Assembly: GCA_021904315.1 (NCBI GenBank)
Contig: CM038916.1
Span: 2,294,001 to 2,358,000 of the forward strand
DNA: 64,000 nt
Direction of reading: 5' to 3'
From: Sphagnum magellanicum
Taxonomy: Eukaryota > Streptophyta > Sphagnopsida > Sphagnales > Sphagnaceae
Position 1 is the stretch's first letter, and the number at the start of each line of letters is the position of its first letter. Shown here one piece after another: positions 48,860 to 61,860 of the stretch. Both the position numbers and the translations under genes were made by a program. Under the pieces are notes generated by a model. That model made no database searches. It was not told the origin of the DNA and worked only from the letters and a program-made list of their open reading frames with translations.

Positions 48860-50069
48860 GGCGCCTTAGAGATTCAAAATTATTGTTAATTACAACTTCA
48901 ATTCATTTCAACATCATTAAGAAACAAGGTTGAAATATGCCACGTGATAGAAAGATGAAAAAATGAACTTGTTTCTTAATCGAAAGTAATGCCTTGTGTG
49001 CCAATTGTCCTTTAAATTTCACCCCTAAGCTTCAAGCTACTGCCTTCAGATCTAGGAGGTTGTCTTTTTGGAGTGTATTTTCATAGAATACATGGGGTTA
49101 CTATGCAAACATTCAATGTTGTAAGGAATGAAAAATAAATTTCTTATAACATCCATTGAAAAAAATATATGGACAAAACACATATATTCTTCATGTACAT
49201 ATTTGTAATGTATGTGAATTCAATGGTAGGTGGGCAGATTGAATGTAGATGAATGTGGATGAATTTCATCCATCCATGATTGTTAAACATTATTGCATGA
49301 ATGAAAAATCAAACAAAGGAAAAAGACATTTGCATGAATATTGCATTCAAGCCATACAATTATACATTGAATGATCACATTTTAAGGTCAAAGGATTTTC
49401 CTTATTTTTCTACATCTAGAGGTTGTGTGAATTTCAATCTTGTATGCATACAGTTCACCTTTGCCTTACATGCATTCCATTGTTTACTATGAATTTTTTG
49501 GGTTTTTATTGTTAAATTAAAAGTAATTATTTTGATAAAAACTCCATAGTTTTTGTTGGGTTCTACCATTGTTGTTTTCATAATGTATTTATAAGCATGA
49601 AAGTTTCCTTGCTAAGTTTTTAAAATGATCCTTTGATTAAGTGGGAAGTTTAAAACTTTTGAACATTATGTAATAGATGTGTTTTAAGCATGGGAAAGCC
49701 TTAAGGGAGTAGATTCTTTAAAAAATAGTTTGCTTCGGCTTTATTTCATGTGAGCCATTTATTTTAGGATTGTTCTCCCCTAAGGCTTGATTTAACATAA
49801 ATTATGAAGGATCCATAAAAAGTTTAAGCATCCATGCTTAAACTTTTTTATTTTTGTAAATCCACAATGCCAAAATGTGATTTTTATGACTATGACATCT
49901 TGTAATTAATGTCCAAACATAGTCATGTAATCATATGTGGTCTTCAATCACTACCATTTTAATGACTTTGGTCAAATTATGACTACATGACCATACATAC
50001 AACTATAATTAGGACTAAAAGTAATTATGACTAAAAATATGACTACACAACTAATGTATTCATATTGAA
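48860..50069. other. AT-rich spacer with a perfect 15-base hairpin
   Basis: At 49817-49848 AAAAAGTTTAAGCAT and ATGCTTAAACTTTTT form a perfect hairpin with a two-base loop (CC). No gene is recognisable. ATGACTACATGAC-like words are scattered at 49890-50060. Confidence 0.5.
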
Positions 50070-51190
50070 ACAATATTTGAATTTGAAATAATATAACCAA
50101 ATTCAATTTAGTTGAAATGGACAAATAAATGCTTAAGTAGTATAATTTTAGTTTACCATAACCTAGATTGACCTACTTTAACATAGTTTTATTTACTTTA
50201 GTTTAATTTAACATAAATAACATAGTTTAGTCTAACTAAACATAAAGTAGTCCAATTTAGCATAATTTAATATAATTTAAAATAATTTATTTTAGTTTAA
50301 ATATTTTAATTTGAACCTAGCAAAATATAAGTAGTTTAGTTTAGCTTAATTTAACCAATTTTAGTTGTTTAAAAAAACAAAACTAACCAAATTGAAGTAA
50401 ATTTAACCAAATTTAACCCTAGTTTAATCATGTTTAACTATGTTTTGTGAAGTCTATTCAAGTTTAGCCTAAGTAGCCATGTTAACCAAGTTTATCATCA
50501 ATACCCTATTTTAGCTTAACTTATTTAAATTTGGACAAGTTTGGCCAAGTTTAAATTTAAAATAGTCATCTTTAGCCAAATATAGCCTCAATACTTTAAT
50601 TTAGCCTAATTTTTCCAAGTTTTGCCAAGTCTAACCAATTTAAAACTACGTAGCCATGTTTAGCCATGTTTAGTTTCAATACTTTAATTTCACCTAGTTT
50701 ATTTAAGTTTTGCCAAGTTTAATTTAATAACCCTATTTAATCATTTTTGGCCACAATACCTTAATTCAGCCTAATTCATCCAACTTTTGTCAAGTTTAGT
50801 TAAGTTTAACCTAAGTAACCATGTTTAACCAAATTTTGCCAAGTTTTGTCTTGATATTTGAATTTAACTTAATTAAATTAATTTTTGACAAGTTTTGCAA
50901 AATTAACCAAATTTAACCTAAATAGCCGTGTTTAATCAAAATTTTCCAAGTTTTGCCAAGATTAACCTAAATAACCATGTTTAAACAAGTTTTGCCAAGT
51001 TTAGCCAAATTTAATTTAAATGGCCATGTTTAGCCAAGTTTAACATAAATAGTCATGTTTTGCCATGTTTTGCCAAACTTAAGCTAAATGGTCATGTTTG
51101 CCAAATTTTGCCAAGTTTAACTTAAATGATCATGTTTTGCCATGTTTTGGCAAGTTTAACCTAAATAGCCATGTTCTTAAGCCTTCAAGT
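50070..51190. repeat. Degenerate AAGTTTAGCCATGTTTTGCC array
   Basis: More than 1 kb is built from variants of AAGTTTTGCCAAG, TTTAACCTAAATAGCCATG and AATTTAGCCTAATTT. Spacing is irregular, about 20-60 bases. It looks like an ancient tandem array scrambled by slippage. No coding frame. Confidence 0.75.
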
Positions 51191-52020
51191 GTTACCACAT
51201 TCTAAACTGATTTTTCCTTCAAAACCAGGTTTTTTGGAGTTTATTTGAATTTTCAGTGACAAAAATCACTTAAAAATCAATATCTCCCACATTTAAAATC
51301 CAAATCTTACCAAATAAATTCCCTTAAAACTTCTCATCAAAATCTTTCCAACAACACCAAAGTCACATTCCATTCCTCCCAAATTTTCAGCTACCATTTA
51401 ATTTGATTTTTAGTGAAGAAGTCATTCAATATATTTAAGAACTTTTGCACCGCCAGGCCAAATGTCATATCAGTCATGGATATGGAATACGGCCGCTTAT
51501 TTTGTTATGTTGTACTTTCGCACTTTAATCTTTTGTCAACTTCCCATTTATTGTTTTCCAAGTTAACATCTTCATAATGGTAAGTTTGCTAGGTTGTTAG
51601 GTGCACATTGCTAAAATGCTACAATGCCTGCTGCACTTTGCTAGGTGGCCAATTCAACATGGACAAATTCCCAAATTTTCAATTGCACCTTGCCAAATTT
51701 CCAACTTCACATTGTCAAATCACCATTTTGACATCTCCACTTTTACATCGCAAACTCTTACGCTATTTTACTAGTTGCCCAATTTTTCGGACTGCACCCC
51801 CCCCGCCCCCCCCCAAATCCATTGATTGCCCAATTTTTTAAAAAGTTTTTTTTGCCCGAACTTTGTTTTTTGGGCTGTTTTCTTTTGGGGTGGGTGGGGG
51901 GCTTGCATTAGTGGCCTACCCTCCCACCTCCTAACCTACATACTCACTAACTTACATACCCACCTACTTAGGCTACTTATCCACCTACCTATTTATTTAC
52001 CTAGGTGTAGACCCCTATCC
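51191..52020. other. Mixed low-complexity stretch with C-run, G-run and CTAC tract
   Basis: It contains an interrupted C-run (51796-51814), a G-rich run TGGGGTGGGTGGGGGG (about 51886-51901) and a pyrimidine-rich tract of CTAC/CCTAC words at 51915-52030. A 105-codon frame here (51826-52143) is a by-product of composition. Confidence 0.5.
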
Positions 52021-53400
52021 TCACCTACCTACAAGTTTGCAAATTTAAAAATTTACAAAATCAAAAAATATAGAAATTACAAATTAATAATTATAAATTG
52101 CAAGTTTGCAAGTATGCAAGTTTGCAAATTTATAAATTTATAAAATTAAAAAAATTAGATATTGCAAATTGCAAATTACAATTTACAACTTAACAAATTG
52201 CAAGTGTGCATGTTTGCAAGTTTACAAGTTTGCAAATTTACAAAATTAAAAAATCTAGAAATTGCAAATTTACACTTCACAAATTGCAAGTGTGCTTTTG
52301 CAACTTCACAAGTTTGCAAATTACAAATTAATAATAAAAAAATTTCAACTTAACAAATTGCAAGTGCACATTTGCAAGTTTGCAAATTTATAAAATTAAA
52401 AAATCGAGAAAATTGCAAATTGCAAATCACAATTTTACAACTTTACAAATGGCAAGTGCACATTTGCAAGTTCACAAGTTTACAACTTTACAAAATCACA
52501 AAATCCTAGAAATTACAAATTAATAATTACAAATTTACAACTTAACAAAATTGCAAATTCATGCAAGTTTGCAAATTTACAAATTTACAAAATCTAGAAA
52601 TTGGAAATTAATAATTACAAGTTTACAACTTTACAAATTGCAAGCGTGCATATACAAGTATGCAAAATCACCACATTACCAAATTACCATATATAAAATT
52701 ACAAAGTTACAGATTGCAAGAGCATTTTTGCATATTTACAAGTTTGCACATGCTAAATTTGCATGTTTTCATACTTGCATGTACTACAAAATTATAATAT
52801 TATAAAATTATAAACATATAAATTTCCAATTTTCAAGGTTTGCAAGTTAGAAATTACAAAAATACAAAATTTCAAATGAAAAATGAAAAATTGCAACCTA
52901 CAAATAACAATGTTTCCAAGTTTACAAGTAATAAAACACATGCAAGTATTGTACAAAATTACAAATTATAAGTTACAAAATTGTAAGTTTACAATTTGAC
53001 AAGTTTGCTCATTTGCAAGTTACAAAATAAAATAAAATAAATCACAAGTCACAAATTACAACTTCACAAATTCACAAATTACAATATTACAATTAAAAAT
53101 TATTATTTTAATTAAAGATTTATAAATTAAAAATTTGACAATATTACACAATTACAAATTGCAACATTGAAATCTGCAAATGCACATTTGTAAACTTGCA
53201 AATTTTCAAATGTGAAAATCTACATACAAATAATTTTGTAATTTGATAATTTGTGCATGCTACAAATTACAAAAGTATAAAATTGTAAATTGAAATTGCA
53301 AGAGAACAACTTTGCAACTTTGCAAATTCATAGATTTCCAAGTTACAAATCAAGAATCATAAACTTTCAAATGCAAAATTTGCACAAATTGACCAAAAAA
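52021..53400. repeat. Degenerate TTGCAAATTTACAA word array
   Basis: About 1.4 kb is made almost only of the words TTGCAA, TTTACAA, AAATTGC and AAGTTTGC in varying order, spaced about 8-10 bases. No unit longer than about 60 bases repeats. Short frames inside are by-products. Confidence 0.8.
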
Positions 53401-53970
53401 CAAGAGGGCATTTTATGAATCCCATGTGTCATAGCTTAAACCACAAAAGACTAGTGCATATTTGGGGTGCCTTATTTGGGTATTGTAGGTTATATCCTAA
53501 AGCCAATCCTTATCTCACAGACATTTATGTGGGTATTGCATAATTTGGTAAATGTTCTTTGAAGATTAATTAGATTAAGACCCAATCCCATAACACAATA
53601 CATGAATACGAATATGATATATCAAGTGCAAGAAACATGTAAGTCAATATTTATTTGATTGTAGACCTAAACGCAAGTATTGCATTTTCTTCACAAAAAA
53701 ACAAATCCCTCTTTTACGGAACTATATGTGGGTATTGCAAAATCTAGGAAATGTTGTGACATTTTTTTGGGACACATGTGCAGGCACATTGCTTTGTGGC
53801 AAAAATCCAATCATTATTCTTAATGCTTATACGCAAGTATTGCAAATGTGGGTAAAATAAACACATATTGGTCACAAATGACAATTACATGGTTCACAAA
53901 ACATATAGGTAATAATGCATATGATACACAAACATAAACATATGGGTCACAATGCATATGATACACAACA
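53401..53970. repeat. Loose repeats around GGGTATTGCA and a 37-base pair
   Basis: TATGTGGGTATTGCA and ACGCAAGTATTGCA each recur 160-200 bases apart. A unit of about 37 bases around AATGCATATGATACACAA occurs twice at about 53909-53970. Confidence 0.55.
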
Positions 53971-55036
53971 ATCATTATATTATGTTAATGTTTACATCAT
54001 TTACTACCTAATATTTTCTACATACTCGAAAATCGTAAAAGAATTTAATACCAACTACAAAATTGATTTCTTTCTCTTGAATTTAATAGAAAACTTAAAT
54101 TTTGTTCCTAAAATAACGCATCCACTTTTGAGTTGTAACAAAATAATTTTTTTTAATTGGTGTTTTTTCTATTGATTATTTTTCAAGTGATTTTTTAACA
54201 TGTTCCCTAAGTTCCAAATGGATTCCCAACAAGCTCCTAATAATGTGCCTTATTGTATCCCATACAATATTTGCCTTATGTTCAATTATTGCAATATATT
54301 TTGCCCAAATACACATGTACAAAAGTAGACAACAATTAATCTATTTTGGTATTGTCTAACATTTCAATTAATTTTTTTCGTGGTAAAGCCATCAAACATG
54401 ACCACATAAATTGAGAAAAAAAAACTGAAGGGGTGGCACAATTGATTGATACGTTCAAGGCACACTATATGACATATAAAATGTTAATTTACTAAATTTA
54501 ACTCATCAAAGCCTTTCAAACAACCCATGATTATTCAATTTTGATTAAATGTATTATATAACCTTTTTCATCCATAGGCAATGGGAATTAGTCCATTTTT
54601 GTAAACCCTATAATACTTACTTTAGGTTGTGCATTTTGTCAATTACACACAAGGGTTTGGGTAAGATAGCAACACTACATATGGATTGGAAGAAAAGACA
54701 TGCCCCTTTCCATGGCGCACGCCCTTTGTATAAATGGAATTATATATTGAAAATAGTGATAATATGTGGATATTTTGCACCCAAAAAAATGAGTCCAAAT
54801 AATACCTTTGGCAAAATATAGTATTTTGTAATGGAAATATGGGCACATATGCCTCTAACCATTCCAAACAACAATACAAAACCATGCAATATGTTATTTA
54901 GGATTTTGGGAATTTGTTCAACATTTCATTAAGGTTAATATCATTGTATGAGTTGGAGGATGAAATTATTGATGGAAATAAATTGTTGTAAATTTGCAAT
55001 TTTCAATATACATGTTTCCATATTGAAATGTTTCAC
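53971..55036. other. AT-rich spacer
   Basis: Nothing recognisable; frames of up to 90 codons at 54549-54885 lack motifs. Confidence 0.4.
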
Positions 55037-55940
55037 TTTCACAACCTTAACCTTGGGCTCGCAACCAAGGCAAAAACATGGAAAGGTGTGAGCTGAAAGT
55101 GTAATCCGGAAGTCACATTTACACTCTCAGGAGTGTGAGGGAATGAACTCACACACTCCCTAGTCGATTCCCATTTTGCGAATTGGAATCTTTATGGAGT
55201 TTCAAATCTTCAAAGAAATATTTCAAGGGTCAAAATTCATTGGATCAAAAAGTACCTTATACCATTGAAAAGTTCTTAAAATGTAAATGTCTAAAATGAG
55301 TTTGCATGATCCATTTGAGTACATAAAACACAAGTTATGACCAAAAGAAGGGTTGGGAGTCAAAATGCCAATTTGATTCCCACCCACTAAAAGTTTGTAA
55401 TCGCCTTAAAATAAATGTGTAGGTGGCATGTCACATATCATTGAAAAGCTTTCGACGAGGGCTATAACTTTGCTTTAAATCTCCCCTCAATTGGAGGTCT
55501 GAAAAAGAAATTATGGCCCTCCAAATGACAAGAATATCAATTTCGAGAGTTTTGGGACTCCCAACTTGGGAATCCCAGGACAAAATGACATTTGGATGTA
55601 GCCCCCATGACTAATCATAGAAGATATTATAAGGGGGAAGGTGGTGGCTTCCCCCAAGTCTAGACTGTGGTGAGTTTTATGAATCTGTGTATGTCCATGG
55701 TTCATTTATGAACCAAAAGTGTTCCAACCATGCACTAACCAATTTGTTGTTTAGTTTGTGTAGGTCTATGTGAATAATTGACCTACTTGTCATTCATCCT
55801 AGTCCTCATCTTGGAATTCCAACACACCCTTTTACCCTTGAAGTGCTACAAGCTATAGAGAGTTTACCCCAACTCTTTTTTTCGTTGTTTTCATTTTCAG
55901 ACTTGCATTTGAGTCTTTCAAAGAGTGTGGGGGTGGGTCA
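55037..55940 (+). mobile_element. Solo LTR, family L1-solo, copy C
   Basis: About 904 bases, aligned from TTTCACAACC (TGTCACAACC in copy B) to GTGGGTCA, with flanks TTCAC and TCCAC that agree at four of five positions as a decayed target duplication. Many CG positions of copies A and B read CA or TG here, so this copy is the oldest of the three. Confidence 0.85.
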
Positions 55941-58900
55941 TCCACGTTCATGGATGAATTATTGATTTGGAAGAAGAGGCTCCATTGATGGATGATTATA
56001 GTGTAAACTATTTAAAATTTAAATTTCATCAAATTTATTATTTACAATATAGATTCCATTGGTCTTATGTTGGCAAACCAACTCCAAATATTATAAAATG
56101 GAAAAAATGGTTTCACTCATGATCTTATCATTACTAGGGGAATGTTTTCAAATACAAATTCATCATCACATTTTTACACAGGACACCCCACATGGATCCA
56201 ATATACTAGACTGTGCTTTCACACTAATTATGCCATTTTAAGATTTGGTGAATTTTCAAAAATTACTTTTGCAATTGAAGTATATATATATGTGAAGGAA
56301 AATATTAAATTTCTAGGTATATTCCAATTTTCCAAATAATAATTTCAAATTTAATTAATTAATGTTTGATAGATGTGTGAAAATGGCCAAAGTACTATGG
56401 TCTGTATTGCTTTGGTGCATTGAGAGAAAAAACAAAGTGAACATTACCCTTTGTTACAATATCTTGAAAATTTTGACAATATAATGAACTATGTATTTTT
56501 AATAATATTGGGTCAATTAAAATTGGACCTTGTGGATGAAAAATGACAATGTTGAAAAAATTAACAATTATAAACATCAAATTCATGAAAAAAAAAAAAT
56601 GTGATGGATGTTATGAAGTTTCAAGTGTTAAATTTGTTGTTGGTTACATCGATCACAATTTGATCAATAATGTCATTTTTTATACATAAAGTTCAACATA
56701 ATCCATGTGTGAATTCATGAATAGAAATAGACAAAATTGTGTGATCGATTGCCATTGTGTGGTCAATTTATATTTGTTTGAGTCCATCCACATGATCATA
56801 TTTCCACATCAATTAGTATGATAATTTCATCCATATTGGCAACATCCTTACATGTTGCCCCAATGTTGGTAAGGTAATGTTGAGTATTAATTTTGGGGCA
56901 AAAACTAATGACAATTTGACATGTTACCAAGTAGTGTAAATTCTTGAGTCACTAAAATCTATTTGTTGTCAATTTAGTTTAGAAATATTGTTTTTATCAA
57001 ACCTACTACACATTTATAGTATACACCCAACCCAATGGGCACCCATAAAAAAAAACCAGGAACAAATGAAATTTTGTCGGACACTGTGTGACTGAGTTGG
57101 TTTTCTCTTACGTTTATTTGCGGCTTTAGGTCCTCCAACCATCTAAATTATGTCATAATATAGGTAGAAAGAGGGAGGTAGGTAGGAAAATTTCAAAATA
57201 TGGGATAGTGAAGGAAAACTAATATTTACATGAAACTAAATGGGCTTGGTTGGGTTCAATATAAGGTTCACCCCAAAACAACTTTAAAAGCTCGTCCACC
57301 AATTGCTACATCATTGATCGACAACGTTGGTTCAATCCAACCTTTTTTCATATGGTTTTCTTGTTTTGGTATGTAAACAATACAAGTATTTTTGTTCACA
57401 AACTATTATTAAATATAGGCTCATGTCTCTTTGTCTAGAACTTGTCATAGTAATGGGCAGGGGGGGTTGTAAAATTCGATTCTATGTTCATCCAGTATTT
57501 CCCCTACTATCCACTCATGGTGTATGACATATGTGGGATGCCTTCCTAATATGGCATTGTTAATTTAAAAATGGATACCTACCTATGCTTCAAAATTTGA
57601 CTTTTTGTCCCCAATTTTTTAAACATGTACAAATGTAACAAAATGTACAAAAGGAGATAGAGGCCTTGAACTATTGCCTAGTAACTAGTCCAAATTAGCT
57701 AACATTCAATTTCATGTATTATTCTATGGTTTGCAAAAATTATTTATGGTTGTATAATTGTTGAAAAAATTCTACAAAATTTGTGCAATTAACATGGATG
57801 CACTAATACTGATGTGAAATGAATTAATCATTCTGTATATAGGAATGCCACATGATTAAAGGGCATTCTTTCATTTGAAACTCTGGAGCCAAAAGGATTG
57901 TTGTTGGGAGTGTGCTTTCATAGTGTGCCTTTAATAATAGGTCAAAATATATTACAAACATGGATGAAAGTTGTCCATTTTCTGGATGGTCTTCATTAAT
58001 TCCAAAATAAATACTATGCACAATATTATGTATCATGATACATATGTAATAGCTTATAAATGGATGCAATTTAAAAATGAATGAATGACAACCAAGTGGA
58101 TTAATAAAGGTGAATGCATGAACATAAAAAATCCATTGAAAATCATAATGATGAGTCAAAATAGTTCATTGTGTTTCCAACAATTTTGATCCACTCACTA
58201 ATTGATTTATATAATCTTTGAACTACTGCCATCAATACACAATGTGCACAAGACAATATTCTAATGTCCTAGAGATTTTTGAATTGCCTACATTTCATAT
58301 GTCAAAATATTGTGGCATTCAAGATAGAGATTTCATTCATCGTGTTTTTAAACTCATTTAAAATTAGTCCAATGAATAATGAATTATATATGAAAATTGG
58401 ACTAATCCTTCCATTGGCTCAACAATGCAATTCATGTGTCAAAAAAAGGCAACTTAGCTAGTTGCAAATTTAGGCCCAACAAAAGAAAAGGGGGTGCATT
58501 GACATTGATGATAAATTTATTTTCTCATCTTAACTAGTGTGGCCCATGTCATTAACCCAAATGTGAACAAAGTTTGAAAGATTTAATTTTCGTTCATGTC
58601 ATGATTTTTTTTGAATTTGAGCTTTTTTAAAACAACAAATCGTTTTAAGGAGGATTTTTGAACCAATATTTTTGATGTTTTTTCTTATTTCTCAATTTTT
58701 GATTTAGATTTAGATTTTCCCATTACTAGATTTTAAAATCTTCTTTTGTGATTTCTGATCTTTTTTTTCTTTGTATGATAGAAATAAATAAATTTGTTCA
58801 ATTTGAAATCCAAATTCTCAATAACATAAATCTAATGTAACCTACGTCGTTGGCCCAAGTGTGCTCACATGTTTATCCTTCCAAAATGGTTCCAAACCTA

Positions 58901-59540
58901 TTTTTAAAATATATTTGAATTTTCAATTATGAAATCATTCATATTATAACATCTCCTATACCTTAGGTTTGAAAATTACGAAATTAATTCCATTATACCC
59001 TAATTGACAAGATTTTTCAAAAAACTTTAAGATGCACCCTAATTCCTTTGAACAACAATAACAACAACACAATCAATTTTTTTGAAAAAAATGGTTTAAA
59101 ATTCGCAAAATTGCAAACAAAAAAAAAAAAATTTTGCCAAATTTTTACGATAAGTTATAGCAAGTAACCACATTAATGAAGGATTTTTGAAAAAATCCAT
59201 AATGAGTCCTCTTTTGGAGCCAATTGTGGCAAAATATTGGAATTTATGATCACCAATTTAAGAAAATCGAAAAATTCAAATTAAAGAAAAAAAAGTCCCA
59301 ATACCATGGCATCACCTTAAAAAACCATTTTTTTTCAAGTTATGGCTATAAAACAATTTGAAAAAAAAAATGGAGATTTTAATTTTTTTTTGGGGTGTAA
59401 ATTCAAGAAAAAATGGAAAACAACCAAAGTTTCAAAACCATAAATTTTTTAATAAAAATTTCATGGGATTCTTAGTAAAAGGCAGTGAGGGGGACATTGT
59501 TATTGGTGATTTGCCATTTTTCCTATTTTAAAAGTTAAAA
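55941..59540. other. AT-rich spacer
   Basis: No family could be recognised. A 111-codon minus-strand frame (57824-58159) and smaller frames show no motif. Poly-A and poly-T runs are frequent at 58.6-59.5 kb. Confidence 0.4.
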
Positions 59541-61282
59541 ATATCATATTTTTTCATGAAAAATCCTTTGTGTATATGTCAAATTTTGGCGAAAATTCAG
59601 GAAACAAGAAGTCACTCGGAATGAATACAACTAAACATAAAAAATTCATGACACGATCAAGTCCTTCAATTTGGAAGGTTGCATTTACTGCTGAGTGTCC
59701 CACTAAGTTGAGTTTGTGAACATAAATGCGAAGTTCGTTTCCTTGCTCTTTCAACTCACAAAATGTATTATTTCAGAGAGCAGACATCGTCCTTATGCTT
59801 TGGGCTTATGCTTTGGGCTGCAGGCTTACATGTCAGCAAAACTTTTAATTCACATCCTTAGTTTGAAATGCCAGCACTCGAAGACTTGGATCTGACATCC
59901 AGAGACGGATCATGAAGTACGTGAGCATAAGATTGGTCAGATTATACCATGGTGTACACAACAAGGTGGATGAAACATTGGACAAGGTGTACATATCACC
60001 ACAACATCTATTGAATGTAGAATGTCCGTAGTAATATATTATAATCTGTGGAGTAGTAGATACGCATGTACAGGGCCCGAAAGACAGGTTCAGCAAACCT
60101 AAAAAATTATGCATTCAATGCATCATGCATGATTGTAGGGTGGTATTTGGGAAGACATAAACAGCAAATCTTTACAATCCTCTTGATAAATTCCCTTTTA
60201 GAGTGAATAAATTCTTTAAGTGCACTAGTGAATGATTTTTCAACTGATAGCTACAAAGCCCTCTTTTCTAGTATTTAGGTGCACGGGTGCACGTTTCCTC
60301 GGTTACCAGAAACGCTCGACCAAACGACGACAACTAAAGGTAACATAGTTTTTCTGGGTCCATGACCAGCTATACAACTTAATTCCAAAACTCATCGTAG
60401 TTTCTTCCAAAAGTCGCCTTCTCCTCATTTTTTTGGATCTCGAGTCTGCTGTACTATATGAAAACCAACGTATGCAAATTTTCTTACTTCACTCACTCAA
60501 CAAATGGGAGGCCCCTCTAAATTGTCCACCCCCTCTAGTAGGGGCACCCACCTTGTGGCATTTTACAATCTAATACAAAATTTGGCCCTTTCTTACACGG
60601 TGGAGGAGAAGGATTAAAAGAATAATTACGCTCATAGTAGCAGACAGTCTTGGTCTAAGTTCAGGGAGGTTATAACGAAATCCTATCATCAGACTGCCAA
60701 TTTGGTTTTCACGAGTTGTTAGAAAACGTGTGTAATCTTAGAATTGCTCAAACAGACAAAGCGTAATGCGTAATGACCAGTGGTGGAAGATGGCACTCAG
60801 AAAAATCAGGTTTCATCTATGGCCTCGTAGTATGATCACAACTAGAACTTTCTCCTGACGAAGATGCCTCTCATTTCAAAAATGGTCAATACCTGGGTGG
60901 AAGTCAGCTGCAAGAGATTCCAGTTTCACACACTGCAACGGTCAAACTTTGCATCTAAACTTGAGAATGTCTCAACGTAGATGTACAATCAGACATACAT
61001 AACATATATTTTATTATCTCTTGATTATTGAGCTTCTCTCACAAGAGACTCAACACATTCGTTGTCGTGACATCTTGCCGAATCCTCTGTGTCACCATCT
61101 CTCTACTTCGCTGCCACACTCACGTACCGAAACCTAAGTTCCAGACTTACATTTGCGTATTTGGACAAACACCACCCACGTGCTACATTCAACAAGTAAG
61201 GCAACTCGTATTATTTGAACGAAGATGAAGAACGCCAGAGGACGAAGACCAAGGCAAGCATGACAGAAAGAAGCTATCACGT
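59541..61282. other. Region of normal composition below the lectin gene
   Basis: GC content rises to a genic level. An 89-codon minus-strand frame (59845-60114) has no motif. It probably includes the lectin 3' untranslated region at its right end; otherwise nothing can be named. Confidence 0.35.
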
Positions 61283-61705
61283 TTAGTTGATGGTGATTCT
61301 GACCCAGAGGTCATGGTCTTCCTCCTTGTAGTACTGAACCTTGATCTGTACGCCCGTGGACGTAGTCTTGTCGATTTCCGCCAACTGTTTCCACAACATC
61401 TCATATCTCGGGGAATCGGCGTTGTAGTATTCGGGGTGAATCGCCACGCCCGTATCGGTAGGTGTGGCGTCGACGACAATATCGCACCACCTCTTGTAGT
61501 TGTGGACGCCGAGAGGAACCAAGAAGTAGTTGCCATCAGCGCTCTTGAAGCGCAGTATGCCAGAGTGGCCGCTGTTAGACATAGTCAGGATGTGCTCGGG
61601 ACCATTTTCACTCCAGGTTCCTTCGTGAAAGTTGGTCTTCTCCACGATGCTGTAACTGGGGTGCAGATTGGTCTGGATAAAAGTCGCGTGTATTGTGTAC
61701 GACAT
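61283..61705 (-). CDS. Fungal fruit-body lectin family protein (Agaricus bisporus lectin-like)
   Basis: A single exon of 140 residues, close to the 143 or so of mushroom ABL-type lectins, with no signal peptide, so cytosolic as in fungi. Family signatures run the whole length: MSYTI at the start (MTYTI in fungi), IVEKT at 20-24, EGTWSE at 28-33, LTMSNSGHSGILRF at 40-53, the nearly invariant GVHNYKRWCDIV at 66-77, and an EYY block at 92-94. His68, Asn69 and the Asp75-Ile-Val segment fall where ABL contacts its sugars. I chose the Met at 61705 because it matches the family start; an in-frame Met at 61756 would add 17 residues. Known relatives bind the T-antigen disaccharide and GlcNAc, and act in fungi against nematodes and insects. 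In plants the family is known mainly from liverworts and mosses, so transfer from fungi is usually proposed. The gene looks intact. Confidence 0.92.
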   Translation of the reverse strand: MSYTIHATFIQTNLHPSYSIVEKTNFHEGTWSENGPEHILTMSNSGHSGILRFKSADGNYFLVPLGVHNYKRWCDIVVDATPTDTGVAIHPEYYNADSPRYEMLWKQLAEIDKTTSTGVQIKVQYYKEEDHDLWVRITIN

Positions 61706-61850
61706 GTTGACAAACTCTAGGCACGGGGTGACCTGGAAGGTGGTACGAAAACTCAAATGAACAAGAACAAAAGACTCCTGTGCAATGATGGAAGTGAGAC
61801 TAGACGCAGAGAATGGATTTGATGATGTCGGAAGGAGTTGCGGGGAGGTT

Positions 61851-61860
61851 TAATATATAG
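61851..61860 (-). promoter_or_regulatory. TATA box of the lectin gene
   Basis: CTATATATTA on the minus strand, about 146 bases above the lectin start, leaving room for a 5' leader of about 110 bases. The strong TATA fits a highly or inducibly expressed gene; that last point is inference. Confidence 0.7.

Noticed and set aside
50070-53400. CRISPR array or plant telomeric or centromeric satellite
   Set aside because: There is no constant repeat with unique spacers, no TTTAGGG units and no fixed satellite period.
61189-61536. 115-codon Arg/Ser/Thr-rich minus-strand frame and the plus-strand 135-codon frame over the lectin
   Set aside because: Both overlap the lectin coding sequence in other frames and are shadows of it.
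61283-61705. Lectin gene as fungal contamination
   Set aside because: It sits on the same sequence as plant-type genes and retroelements, with a plant-like TATA promoter; the family is known from bryophytes.
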